Of a stretch of DNA of 17,850 bases, positions 6,386-12,585 are shown piece after piece (the stretch's first letter is position 1; each line of letters begins with the position of its first letter). This DNA comes from RGIG1993 sp964564225 (lineage in GTDB: Bacteria > Bacillota > Clostridia > Oscillospirales > CAG-272), in assembly GCA_964564225.1 (NCBI GenBank), contig CAZMAF010000036.1:1-17850 (forward strand), given 5' to 3'. The notes beneath the pieces were generated by a model that was given only the letters and a program-made list of their open reading frames with translations, was not told the DNA's origin and searched no databases. The position numbers and the translations under genes were made by a program.

Positions 6386-7666
6386 ATGGATGCTGTCATT
6401 GGCTTTTTAAAACAAACCGGTTTTTATATGCTCTTTTCGATGGAGGGCGGCTGGAAGTATCTTGTGATGATCGCAGTTTCCTGTCTGCTTTGCTATCTTG
6501 CCATTGTTAAGAAATTTGAGCCGCTTCTGCTTTTACCGATCGCGATCGGTATGCTTCTCACCAATCTGCCGGGTGCGGAGGTTTTCCACGAGGCGCTTTT
6601 TGCAGGCGGTCACGTAAACTGGGCGCTTTTTGGCGGGGCTACCATCACGCCTGAAATGATTGCGGAATTAAATCTTCCCGCAGGCGATCCTTCGCTCATT
6701 TTTCTGACCGAGAATATCGGTAACACGATCACCCCCGGTCTTATAGACGTTCTTTATCTCGGCGTTAAGCTCGGTATTTATCCCTGCCTGATCTTTATCG
6801 GCGTTGGTGCGATGACCGACTTCGGCCCGTTGATTGCAAACCCCAAGAGCCTTCTGCTCGGTGCTGCGGCACAGATCGGTATTTTCGCAACCTTTGCGGC
6901 TGCCGCAGGTATTTCGATTTTTGGTTTTACCGGCGCAGAGGCTTCCTCAATCGGTATTATCGGCGGTGCGGACGGTCCTACCGCGATCTTCGTTGCGACG
7001 AAGCTTGCGCCTCATTTGCTTGGTCCGATCGCTGTTGCAGCCTATTCCTATATGGCGCTTGTTCCGGTTATTCAGCCTCCGATCATGAAGCTTTTAACCA
7101 CCAAGAAGGAAAGAGCGATCGTTATGGACTCGTTGAAGCCCGTATCGAAGAAACAGAAGATTTTGTTCCCCATTCTTGTTACCATCTTCGTTGCGTTTAT
7201 TGTTCCTTCGGCTACCGCTCTCGTCGGTGCGCTTATGTTTGGCAATCTTCTCAAAGAGTGCGGTGTTACAGAGCGCCTTTCCAAGACGGTACAGAATGAG
7301 CTGATGAATATTGTTACGGTATTTCTCGGTATCTCTGTCGGCGCGACGGCAACAGCTACAACCTTCCTCAGCTGGAATACGATTAAAATCATCGTTATGG
7401 GCGTCGTTGCTTTTGGCGTTGCTACGGCAGGCGGTGTACTCGTCGCCAAGCTCATGAACTTCTTTTTGCCGGAGGGCAAGAAGATCAATCCCCTTATTGG
7501 CTCTGCCGGTGTTTCTGCCGTTCCGATGGCGGCGCGTGTTTCACAGAAGGTTGGTCAGGAAGAAAATCCCGGAAACTTCCTTTTGATGCATGCGATGGGC
7601 CCCAACGTGGCGGGTGTTATCGGCTCGGCTATTGCCGCAGGCGTACTTCTTGCGCTCTTCGGTTAA
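6386..7666 (+). CDS. oadB: Oxaloacetate decarboxylase beta chain (Na+-translocating carboxybiotin decarboxylase)
   Basis: A 426-aa polytopic membrane protein, close to the usual length of the family. It decarboxylates carboxybiotin on the carrier protein and couples this to Na+ export. Family hallmarks are GVGAMTDFGPLIANP, GIIGGADGPTAIF with D196 at the position of the essential Na+-site aspartate, and the C-terminal PLIGSAGVSAVPMAARVSQK segment. The remainder is many hydrophobic helices, including an inserted extracellular-type stretch around residues 65-100. GGAGG (6374-6378) lies 7 nt before the ATG, and the gene starts 15 nt after the carrier stop. The beta chain alone does not separate oxaloacetate from methylmalonyl-CoA or glutaconyl-CoA systems. 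The neighbouring alpha chain does. Confidence 0.95.
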   Translation: MDAVIGFLKQTGFYMLFSMEGGWKYLVMIAVSCLLCYLAIVKKFEPLLLLPIAIGMLLTNLPGAEVFHEALFAGGHVNWALFGGATITPEMIAELNLPAGDPSLIFLTENIGNTITPGLIDVLYLGVKLGIYPCLIFIGVGAMTDFGPLIANPKSLLLGAAAQIGIFATFAAAAGISIFGFTGAEASSIGIIGGADGPTAIFVATKLAPHLLGPIAVAAYSYMALVPVIQPPIMKLLTTKKERAIVMDSLKPVSKKQKILFPILVTIFVAFIVPSATALVGALMFGNLLKECGVTERLSKTVQNELMNIVTVFLGISVGATATATTFLSWNTIKIIVMGVVAFGVATAGGVLVAKLMNFFLPEGKKINPLIGSAGVSAVPMAARVSQKVGQEENPGNFLLMHAMGPNVAGVIGSAIAAGVLLALFG

Positions 7667-7690
7667 TATCGTTTGAAAGGGTTTACTACT

Positions 7691-9094
7691 ATGACGAAAA
7701 AAGTATATATTACCGATACGATTCTTCGTGACGCGCATCAGTCGCAGGCGGCGACCAGAATGCGTCTCGAGGATATGCTTCCTGCCTGTGAGGCTCTCGA
7801 TAAGGCGGGTTACTGGTCCCTTGAATGCTGGGGCGGCGCTACCTTTGACTCCTGTATGCGCTTTCTCTCCGAGGATCCGTGGGAAAGACTTCGTAAGCTC
7901 AGAAAGGCGCTCCCGAATACAAAGCTTCAGATGCTTCTTCGCGGACAGAATCTTCTTGGCTACAAGCACTATGCCGATGACGTTGTTGATGCTTTTGTAA
8001 AGAAAGCAATTGAAAACGGTATCGACGTGATCCGTATTTTCGACGCTTTGAACGATACGAGAAATATGGAGGCTGCAATTCGCGCGACAAAGAAGTATGG
8101 CGGTCACGTGGAAGCGGCGATCAGCTATACCGTCAGCCCCGTTCACAGCGAAGCTTATTTCGTTGAGCTTGCAGAAAAGCTTGAAGCCATGGGTGCTGAT
8201 ACCGTTTGCATCAAGGATATGGCAAATCTTTTGCTTCCTTACGATGCGTATTCGCTCGTGAAGGCAATGAAAGAGAAGGTTAAAGTGCCGATCCATCTGC
8301 ACACGCATAACACCACGGGTACGGGCGATATGACCTATCTGATGGCAGTTCAGGCAGGTGTGGATATTATTGACACTGCGCTTTCTCCTCTTGCTAACGG
8401 TACGTCGCAGCCTTCGACCGAGGCGATTGTTGCCACGCTGAAGGGTACGGAGTACGATACCGGCATTCGTCTTGAGGATCTGACTGCTCCTGCCGCACAT
8501 TTTCGTACGGTTGCGGCAAAGCTTAAGGAAAGCGGCTCGCTTGACCCTAAGGTGTTGAACGTAGATCCCAATACGTTGCTTTATCAGGTTCCGGGCGGTA
8601 TGCTCTCAAACTTGATTTCTCAGCTCAAGCAGGCTAAGGCAGAGGACAGACTGTATGAGGTTCTTGCTGAAGTACCGAGAGTTCGTGAGGATTTCGGTTA
8701 TCCTCCGCTTGTAACGCCTACGAGTCAGATCGTTGGGTCTCAGGCAGTGCTTAACGTACTTGCAGGTGAGCGTTACAAGATGGTTACAAAGGAATCGAAG
8801 GGACTTCTTCGCGGTGAATACGGTATGCTTCCCGGTAAGGTGAATGAAGATGTGCGTAAGAAGGCAATCGGTGATGACGAGGTTATCACTTGCCGTCCTG
8901 CTGATCTGATCGCGCCTGAGCTTGAAAAGTATCGCGCGAAATATGCCGATATTACCAAGAGCGAGGAAGACGTACTGAGTTGCGCGATGTTCCCGCAGGT
9001 TGCGCCCAAGTTTTTAAAAGAGCGCGATGCGGTGAAGCTTACAGCAGATCCGAATGCCGTTATTGAAATCCTCGTTGAGGATCTTTCGGAATAA
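7691..9094 (+). CDS. oadA: Oxaloacetate decarboxylase alpha chain, carboxyltransferase subunit without biotin domain
   Basis: A 467-aa cytoplasmic carboxyltransferase of the pyruvate carboxylase/oxaloacetate decarboxylase (PYC_OADA) family. It moves the carboxyl group of oxaloacetate to carrier-bound biotin, releasing pyruvate. TDTILRDAHQS (8-18) is the family signature, K175 in CIKDMAN is the active-site lysine that is carbamylated in relatives, and H204/H206 in HLHTHN bind the metal. The second conserved domain (about 300-460) has TPTSQIVGSQAV and LRGEYGMLPG. The chain stops where Klebsiella OadA would carry its biotin domain, matching the separate carrier gene. I used the ATG at 7691, 9 nt after GAAAGG (7675-7680); the TTG at 7673 gives a longer frame but overlaps the ribosome site. 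Oxaloacetate specificity follows from the family; pyruvate carboxylase subunit B is the alternative name for the same fold. Confidence 0.93.
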   Translation: MTKKVYITDTILRDAHQSQAATRMRLEDMLPACEALDKAGYWSLECWGGATFDSCMRFLSEDPWERLRKLRKALPNTKLQMLLRGQNLLGYKHYADDVVDAFVKKAIENGIDVIRIFDALNDTRNMEAAIRATKKYGGHVEAAISYTVSPVHSEAYFVELAEKLEAMGADTVCIKDMANLLLPYDAYSLVKAMKEKVKVPIHLHTHNTTGTGDMTYLMAVQAGVDIIDTALSPLANGTSQPSTEAIVATLKGTEYDTGIRLEDLTAPAAHFRTVAAKLKESGSLDPKVLNVDPNTLLYQVPGGMLSNLISQLKQAKAEDRLYEVLAEVPRVREDFGYPPLVTPTSQIVGSQAVLNVLAGERYKMVTKESKGLLRGEYGMLPGKVNEDVRKKAIGDDEVITCRPADLIAPELEKYRAKYADITKSEEDVLSCAMFPQVAPKFLKERDAVKLTADPNAVIEILVEDLSE

Positions 9095-9144
9095 TTTTAT
9101 AATCAAAAAACACCGCACATGTGCGGTGTTTTTTGATTATAAAA
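9095..9144. terminator. Bidirectional terminator between oadA and the convergent gene
   Basis: A perfect 50-nt palindrome has a GC-rich core ACCGCAC/GTGCGGT flanked by A6 and T6 tracts, so it works as a hairpin plus U run in both directions. It starts right after the oadA stop and overlaps the last codons of the minus-strand gene ending at 9137. Confidence 0.92.
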
Positions 9145-9571
9145 ATGGTTTTAATTCTTCGATGCAGTTTTCTTCAAACGCGATGACGTTTTCGGCGAGC
9201 TTTTTTGCTTCGGTATTTTTGCCGTCGTATTCGTGCAGATGCTTCGTTAAGGCGTTGATGCCCATTGACGTACCTTCGATCATACTGTCGGCAACGTCGC
9301 GGTCGTCCTTGTAGGTGAGCTTTTTGAAATTTCCCATTACGGTTGCCGACATTTTTGCCACAAAGGGCATATTTTCGGGTGTGCCGTTTTGTCGGCGGAG
9401 CAGGGTATCCGCTTCGGCATAATAGCCGTGATAGTCTTTTTTCTGTCTTTGAATGACTGCTTTCAGGTCGCTTCCCGTGATGGTGTTTTCGACCATATCA
9501 ATGCCGTTCATAGCGGCTTCGGCGTTTTGCCTGATATAATTGAGTAATTCGGTTTCGTTAACGTGATTCAT
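9137..9571 (-). CDS. Small all-helical protein, possibly ferritin-like four-helix bundle
   Basis: A 144-aa soluble protein predicted to be almost entirely alpha-helical, with four amphipathic stretches. These cover about residues 6-30 (LLNYIRQNAEAAMNGIDMVE), 33-62 (around AVIQRQKKDYHGYYAEADTL), 68-113 (with ATVMGNFKKL and MIEGTSMGINALTKHL) and 117-144 (with NVIAFEENCIEELKPFL). The E/Y/M-rich pattern and length resemble uncharacterised ferritin-like bundle proteins of Clostridia, but I cannot show a complete metal-binding E-x2-H set. I start at the ATG (9571-9569), which has a strong AGGGGG site about 7 nt upstream. The longer frame to 9808 runs through repeat DNA and is not believable. The gene is convergent with oadA and may have its own promoter at 9597-9605. 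Function unknown. Confidence 0.7.
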   Translation of the reverse strand: MNHVNETELLNYIRQNAEAAMNGIDMVENTITGSDLKAVIQRQKKDYHGYYAEADTLLRRQNGTPENMPFVAKMSATVMGNFKKLTYKDDRDVADSMIEGTSMGINALTKHLHEYDGKNTEAKKLAENVIAFEENCIEELKPFL

Positions 9572-9596
9572 AGAAATCCCCCTTCGTTTTTTTATT

Positions 9597-9605
9597 AGTG
9601 TATCA
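9597..9605 (-). promoter_or_regulatory. Possible extended -10 promoter of the small helical protein gene
   Basis: On the minus strand TGA plus TACACT (9605-9597) forms an extended -10 about 25 nt before the ATG. No good -35 hexamer lies 17 bp upstream. The upstream side is the repeat region ending in a terminator copy at 9627-9662, so this gene does need its own start. Confidence 0.4.
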
Positions 9606-9626
9606 AAAGAAGGGAAAAGTATACGA

Positions 9627-9662
9627 AAAAACGACACCCACTGAAAAGATAGGTGTCGTTTG
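9627..9662 (-). terminator. Second copy of the rpsI terminator
   Basis: The minus strand reads an ACGACACC/GGTGTCGT stem (9659-9652 with 9638-9631) followed by a T run. It is identical to the hairpin at 9798-9833 and belongs to the 80-nt direct repeat. It would insulate the downstream helical protein gene from rplM-rpsI transcription. Confidence 0.7.
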
Positions 9663-9706
9663 CAGAAAAAACGAGGGTGTCGGTTTCCATATCTCTTTGA
9701 GAACTG
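9627..9706. repeat. Direct repeat copy 1, holding a duplicated rpsI tail and terminator
   Basis: Positions 9627-9681 are identical to 9798-9852 (55 nt). Positions 9682-9706 match 9953-9977, on the far side of the N gap, with one mismatch. The last 18 nt (9689-9706) copy the final codons of rpsI on the minus strand, with the stop TAA changed to TAT at 9689. The two left parts are 171 bp apart. This looks like a partial tandem duplication of the rpsI end. Confidence 0.85.
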
Positions 9707-9781
9707 TGTCAGCGTAAAGAAAACAGTCCGGGGGACTGTTTTCAGCTGACACGACGAAGGCGTGTCTTTCGGCGACCGAAA
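9706..9781. repeat. Multi-hairpin palindromic element between the repeat copies
   Basis: Three hairpins lie end to end. The first is a nested one: GTGTCAGC/GCTGACAC (9706-9713 with 9745-9752) encloses GAAAACAGTCC (9719-9729) and its exact complement (9733-9743). The second pairs GACACG (9748-9753) with CGTGTC (9761-9766), sharing bases with the first. The third pairs TTTCGG (9767-9772) with CCGAAA (9776-9781). There is no credible gene. From memory, similar short palindromes occur scattered between genes in Clostridia metagenome genomes, so a REP- or MITE-like dispersed repeat is my best reading; copies elsewhere cannot be checked here. Confidence 0.7.
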
Positions 9782-9797
9782 GGTCGACGGAGATAAG

Positions 9798-9833
9798 AAA
9801 AACGACACCCACTGAAAAGATAGGTGTCGTTTG
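9798..9833 (-). terminator. Rho-independent terminator of rplM-rpsI
   Basis: On the minus strand an 8-bp ACGACACC/GGTGTCGT stem (9830-9823 with 9809-9802) is followed by T5. It lies downstream of the rpsI stop, beyond the N gap, and ends the ribosomal protein transcript. Confidence 0.75.
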
Positions 9834-9852
9834 CAGAAAAAACGAGGGTGTC

Positions 9853-9952
9853 NNNNNNNNNNNNNNNNNNNNNNNNNNNNNNNNNNNNNNNNNNNNNNNN
9901 NNNNNNNNNNNNNNNNNNNNNNNNNNNNNNNNNNNNNNNNNNNNNNNNNNNN
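9853..9952. other. Scaffold gap of 100 N
   Basis: Exactly 100 N, the conventional filler for a gap of unknown size. Because the flanks join seamlessly when compared with copy 1, the real gap may be zero or a whole number of repeat units. Confidence 0.95.
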
Positions 9953-9959
9953 GGTTTCC

Positions 9960-10364
9960 TTATCTCTTTGAGAACTGAGGAGCGCGACGAGCGGCTTTGA
10001 GACCGTACTTCTTTCTTTCCTTCATACGAGGGTCTCTCGTGAGGAAGCCTGCCTTTTTGAGAGCAGTACGAAGCTCAGCATCGCTCTGAAGCAGAGCTTT
10101 TGCAACGCCGTGACGGATAGCGCCTGCCTGACCGGAGAAGCCACCGCCCTGAACGGTGCAGATGATGTCGAACTTGCCAACGGTGTTCGTTACGCCGAAG
10201 GGCTGATTTACGATGAGCTTCATGGTTTCAAGACCAAAGTAGTTGTCAATATCGCGGCCGTTGATGGTGATTTTGCCGTTACCGGGAACAAGGCGAACTC
10301 TTGCTACCGATTTCTTTCTTCTGCCCGTACCGTAGAAGTAGGGCTTTGCACTGGTATAAGTCAT
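9960..10364 (-). CDS. rpsI: 30S ribosomal protein S9
   Basis: A 134-aa uS9 protein, full length. Family features are YGTGRRKKSVARVRL (11-25), VNQPF, the glycine-rich GGGFSGQAGAIRHGVAKAL segment, the basic TRDPRMKERKKYGLKAARRA stretch and the canonical C-terminus APQFSKR. In S9 this tail reaches the P-site tRNA. GGAGGG lies about 9 nt before the ATG. It follows rplM by 17 nt, the standard L13-S9 operon. Its 3' end is duplicated at 9689-9706 and its terminator twice (9627-9662 and 9798-9833). The N gap begins 7 nt beyond the stop codon, but the gene itself is complete. Confidence 0.98.
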   Translation of the reverse strand: MTYTSAKPYFYGTGRRKKSVARVRLVPGNGKITINGRDIDNYFGLETMKLIVNQPFGVTNTVGKFDIICTVQGGGFSGQAGAIRHGVAKALLQSDAELRTALKKAGFLTRDPRMKERKKYGLKAARRAPQFSKR

Positions 10365-10381
10365 TCTTTGTACCCTCCTGA

Positions 10382-10813
10382 TTAGCCTTCGTAAACCGTG
10401 GGCTTCTGAGCCTGGTTATTGTGTTCGGCGCCTCTGTAAACCTTGAGACGGGTGAGGCTCTTTTCGCCGATGTGATTCTTGGGAAGCATACCCTTGATTG
10501 CAAGCGTCATAGCGAATTCAGGCTTGGTTGCCATGAGCTTTCTGTAGGTAACGTCCTTGAGACCGCCGACGTAGCCGGAGTGATGATAGTAGTGCTTCTG
10601 ATCGAGTTTTTTGCCGGTGAGGATAGCCTTTTCAGCGTTGATGATGATTACGAATTCACCGCAGTCAACGTGAGGGGTATACTCGGGGCGATGCTTGCCG
10701 TTGAGGATCGTAGCGGCAAGAGCTGCAGTTTTACCGAGGGGCTTGTTAGCGGCGTCGATTACGTACCAACCGCGTTCAACCGTTTCGGGTTTAGCCATAT
10801 AAGACTTTGCCAT
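10382..10813 (-). CDS. rplM: 50S ribosomal protein L13
   Basis: A 143-aa uL13 protein of normal length, one of the early-assembling large-subunit proteins. Recognisable parts are the start MAKSYMAKPETVERGWYVID, PLGKTAALAATILNGKHRPEYTPHVDCG split by the usual loop, and KKLDQKHYYHHSGYVGGLK. The conserved IKGMLPKNHIG and LKVYRGAEHNNQAQKP follow near the C-terminus. The start at 10813 is supported by AAGGAG about 10 nt upstream; a longer in-frame reading to 10873 overlaps the promoter -10. It is the first gene of the rplM-rpsI operon, driven by the consensus promoter at 10859-10887 with a leader of about 40 nt. Confidence 0.98.
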   Translation of the reverse strand: MAKSYMAKPETVERGWYVIDAANKPLGKTAALAATILNGKHRPEYTPHVDCGEFVIIINAEKAILTGKKLDQKHYYHHSGYVGGLKDVTYRKLMATKPEFAMTLAIKGMLPKNHIGEKSLTRLKVYRGAEHNNQAQKPTVYEG

Positions 10814-10858
10814 CTTTGTTTTTCTCCTTATGTGTTCGATATTTTTTCCACGAATGGC

Positions 10859-10887
10859 ATTATAGCAAATCAAAACCGCCTTGTCAA
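10859..10887 (-). promoter_or_regulatory. Consensus extended -10 promoter of rplM-rpsI
   Basis: The minus strand reads TTGACA (10887-10882), 17 bp, then TATAAT (10864-10859) with TGC as extended -10. This matches the sigma-A consensus fully, as expected for a ribosomal protein operon. Confidence 0.88.
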
Positions 10888-11157
10888 GTACTTTTTAACA
10901 AAAAAATATTCATTTTTTGAAAAACGCAAAAAATACTCTTTTAATCTCTCTTTAAGTCATTTAATCGTTGAATTTCTGACTCGTATTAATAAAAATATTA
11001 ACAATTATTTTTTGTTTTTTATTTTCAAAATGCGACAAGATTTCGCGGTACTATTTGTGATAATAAGGAATGCACAGGGTATATTTTAGAAAAGAACGGA
11101 ATATGCTTGGAACAAAGAAATAAAGACGTTTACCGTAAAAGAAAAGAGGGAAACAGT
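10888..11157. other. AT-rich intergenic region between rplM promoter and the S1-domain gene
   Basis: About 270 bp of very AT-rich DNA between divergent genes. It contains the upstream side of the rplM promoter and, on the plus strand, a possible extended -10 TGTGATAAT (11056-11064) without a clear -35. Frames crossing it lack ribosome sites and sensible composition. No RNA gene is recognised. Confidence 0.5.
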
Positions 11158-12099
11158 ATGTGGGAAAATCAGTACTTACCTGAGGGCGCTTTACGGCTGC
11201 TTGATGAGGTAATAGAAGCAAAATCGTCGCCTGCGGCGCTTGAGCGCGCGATGCAGCAGGGTATGATTATTGAGGGCGTGGCAATGCTTTGCGACGGCGC
11301 TCTTAATCTGTGGGTCGATCTTGGCTGTATGAAGGGTGTGATCTATCGCGATGAAGTTGGGTATACGCCAGACGGTGAACCGTTGAAGGATATTGCCATT
11401 ATTTCGCGTGTGGGGAAACCGGTTGCCGTTCGTGTAATGGCGATCTCCGTGAATGATAGGGGCGAGCCTTACGCGATCCTGTCACGGCGAAAAGCGCAGC
11501 TTGAAGCGTTGGAATTGTATTTATATACTTTGAAGGCGGGGGATATTATTCCCGCTAAGGTTACGCATCTTGAGCATTTCGGGGCGTTTGTTGACGTCGG
11601 TTGCGGTGTTGCCTCGCTTCTTTCGATCGACTCTATTTCAGTGTCGCGTATTTCGCATCCGAGAGACCGTTTTTACGTAGGTATGCCGATCAAGGCTGTC
11701 GTTAAAAGTGTAGATGCGGTATCGGGACGTATTTACGTTACGCACAAGGAGCTTCTCGGTACATGGGAAGAAAACGCTTCGCAGTTCACGGTGGGACAGA
11801 CGGTTATGGGAATTGTGCGCAGTATTGAGGATTACGGGGTATTCATCGAGCTTTCCCCGAACCTTGCGGGACTTGCCGAATATCGAAGCGATATTCACAT
11901 TGGCGACAGCGTGGCAGTCTATATCAAGAACATCATTCCCGAACGGATGAAGATTAAGCTCGTCATTATTGACTCCTGTAAGGCGGAGCCTTTGCGGAGC
12001 AAAATAGACTATTATATTGCGCCTGAGTGCTGTCATATTGATCTCTGGCAATATTCACCGAGCGGTACGGGCAAGGTGATTGAGAGCCATTTTTCATAA
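11158..12099 (+). CDS. Three-domain S1 RNA-binding protein, related to ribosomal protein S1
   Basis: A 313-aa protein built of three S1-type OB folds. The first is degenerate (about residues 35-108). The second is clear (about 125-195, with GDIIPAKVTHLEHFGAFVDV). The third is also clear (about 205-280, with GQTVMGIVRSIEDYGVFIEL). A cysteine-containing C-terminal tail of about 30 residues follows. S1 domains bind single-stranded RNA, and the family includes ribosomal S1 and translation or RNA-decay factors. With three domains it is shorter than canonical S1 of E. coli (six) and similar to the truncated S1-like proteins of many Firmicutes. I use the ATG at 11158, 7 nt after GAGGG (11146-11150); an in-frame TTG at 11107 has no such site. 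It precedes spoIIID but a strong terminator separates them. Its RNA target is unknown. Confidence 0.82.
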   Translation: MWENQYLPEGALRLLDEVIEAKSSPAALERAMQQGMIIEGVAMLCDGALNLWVDLGCMKGVIYRDEVGYTPDGEPLKDIAIISRVGKPVAVRVMAISVNDRGEPYAILSRRKAQLEALELYLYTLKAGDIIPAKVTHLEHFGAFVDVGCGVASLLSIDSISVSRISHPRDRFYVGMPIKAVVKSVDAVSGRIYVTHKELLGTWEENASQFTVGQTVMGIVRSIEDYGVFIELSPNLAGLAEYRSDIHIGDSVAVYIKNIIPERMKIKLVIIDSCKAEPLRSKIDYYIAPECCHIDLWQYSPSGTGKVIESHFS

Positions 12100-12104
12100 A
12101 CCAA

Positions 12105-12144
12105 AAAGCCGTTTTTCTTTTGTGAAGGACGGCTTTCTTTTTTT
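12105..12144 (+). terminator. Rho-independent terminator of the S1-domain gene
   Basis: An 8-bp AAAGCCGT/ACGGCTTT stem (12105-12112 with 12129-12136) is followed by a long T run (12138-12144). It lies 5 nt after the stop codon. Confidence 0.85.
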
Positions 12145-12173
12145 GCATGATTGGAAAAGTGTTTGCATATAGA
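12145..12173 (+). promoter_or_regulatory. Possible sigma-E (mother-cell) promoter of spoIIID
   Basis: GCATGATT (12145-12152) and CATATAGA (12166-12173) loosely resemble the sigma-E -35 and -10 elements (ATA-type and CATAcAnT) at suitable spacing. spoIIID is sigma-E-dependent in Bacillus subtilis, which motivates the search. The match is partial and no sigma-A promoter is evident. Confidence 0.3.
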
Positions 12174-12210
12174 TGTACCGTTATCATTCATTAAAGGTTG
12201 GGCTTTTCTT

Positions 12211-12468
12211 ATGACGGTAGAGTATTCGGATTATAAACGCTGTGAAATGCTGGGACGATATATGCTTGAGCATCGTTCGACAGTACGTGCGACTGCTAAA
12301 GTTTTCGGCATATCGAAAAGTACGGTACATAAGGACGTAACGCGGATATTAAAGGTAGAAAACCATGCGCTGTATCTTTTGGTAAAGGCGTTGCTTGAAG
12401 AAAATAAGTCGGAACGTCACGTCAGAGGCGGCGAGGCGACACGTCTTAAATATCAGAAAAGAAGCTGA
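12211..12468 (+). CDS. spoIIID: Sporulation transcriptional regulator SpoIIID
   Basis: An 85-aa DNA-binding protein of the SpoIIID family, which in Bacillus switches mother-cell transcription between the sigma-E and sigma-K programmes. The helix-turn-helix spans about residues 24-45 (TVRATAKVFGISKSTVHKDV), and the family's C-terminal basic signature RHVRGGEATRLKYQKR is present in full. Length is normal (about 80-95 aa). The ATG at 12211 is chosen by homology to the family start; the AAAGG at 12193-12197 is 13 nt upstream, a rather long spacing. The frame extends upstream to 12151 but that part is unlike the family and overlaps the presumed promoter. Its presence indicates that the organism, or a recent ancestor, forms endospores. 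Confidence 0.94.
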   Translation: MTVEYSDYKRCEMLGRYMLEHRSTVRATAKVFGISKSTVHKDVTRILKVENHALYLLVKALLEENKSERHVRGGEATRLKYQKRS

Positions 12469-12524
12469 TCGAGCATTTCTTTTGTTTGCTTTTTTGTAAA
12501 TTCAAGGAAGACGCGCGAATAGAC

Positions 12525-12554
12525 TTGACAAAAGCGGCTGCCTTGTGATACACT
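12525..12554 (+). promoter_or_regulatory. Extended -10 promoter of the HAD phosphatase gene
   Basis: TTGACA (12525-12530), an 18-bp spacer and TACACT (12549-12554) preceded by TGA. The spacer resembles that of the promoter at 4399-4427, with AAGCGG near the -35 and TTGTG before the -10. Confidence 0.7.
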
Positions 12555-12585
12555 TAGACATATAAAAATATGTCAGGGAAGTGGT

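Larger units (their letters stand above)
9798..9977. repeat. Direct repeat copy 2, interrupted by the assembly gap
   Basis: The left part (9798-9852) and right part (9953-9977) match copy 1 as one continuous 80-nt unit with a single mismatch. The right part overlaps the true rpsI 3' end. The N block therefore falls exactly within a unit that is unbroken in copy 1. Confidence 0.85.

Noticed and set aside
7541..8500. Long minus-strand open frame opposite oadB and oadA
   Set aside because: It is antisense to two well-recognised genes, has no family resemblance or ribosome site, and its openness follows from the codon use of oadA.
6386..9094. Methylmalonyl-CoA or glutaconyl-CoA decarboxylase
   Set aside because: The alpha subunit has the TDTILRDAHQS pyruvate/oxaloacetate carboxyltransferase signature, not an acyl-CoA carboxyltransferase fold.
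9603..9812. Minus-strand open frames through the repeat region
   Set aside because: They translate hairpins, terminators and the copied rpsI tail. Structure explains the sequence better than coding does.
9627..9977. CRISPR array
   Set aside because: Only two units at 171-bp spacing, with a terminator and a gene fragment inside the unit; no regular short spacers and no cas genes.
10421..11089. Plus-strand open frame opposite rplM extending into AT-rich DNA
   Set aside because: Its first half mirrors rplM and its second half is low-complexity intergenic sequence containing the rplM promoter.
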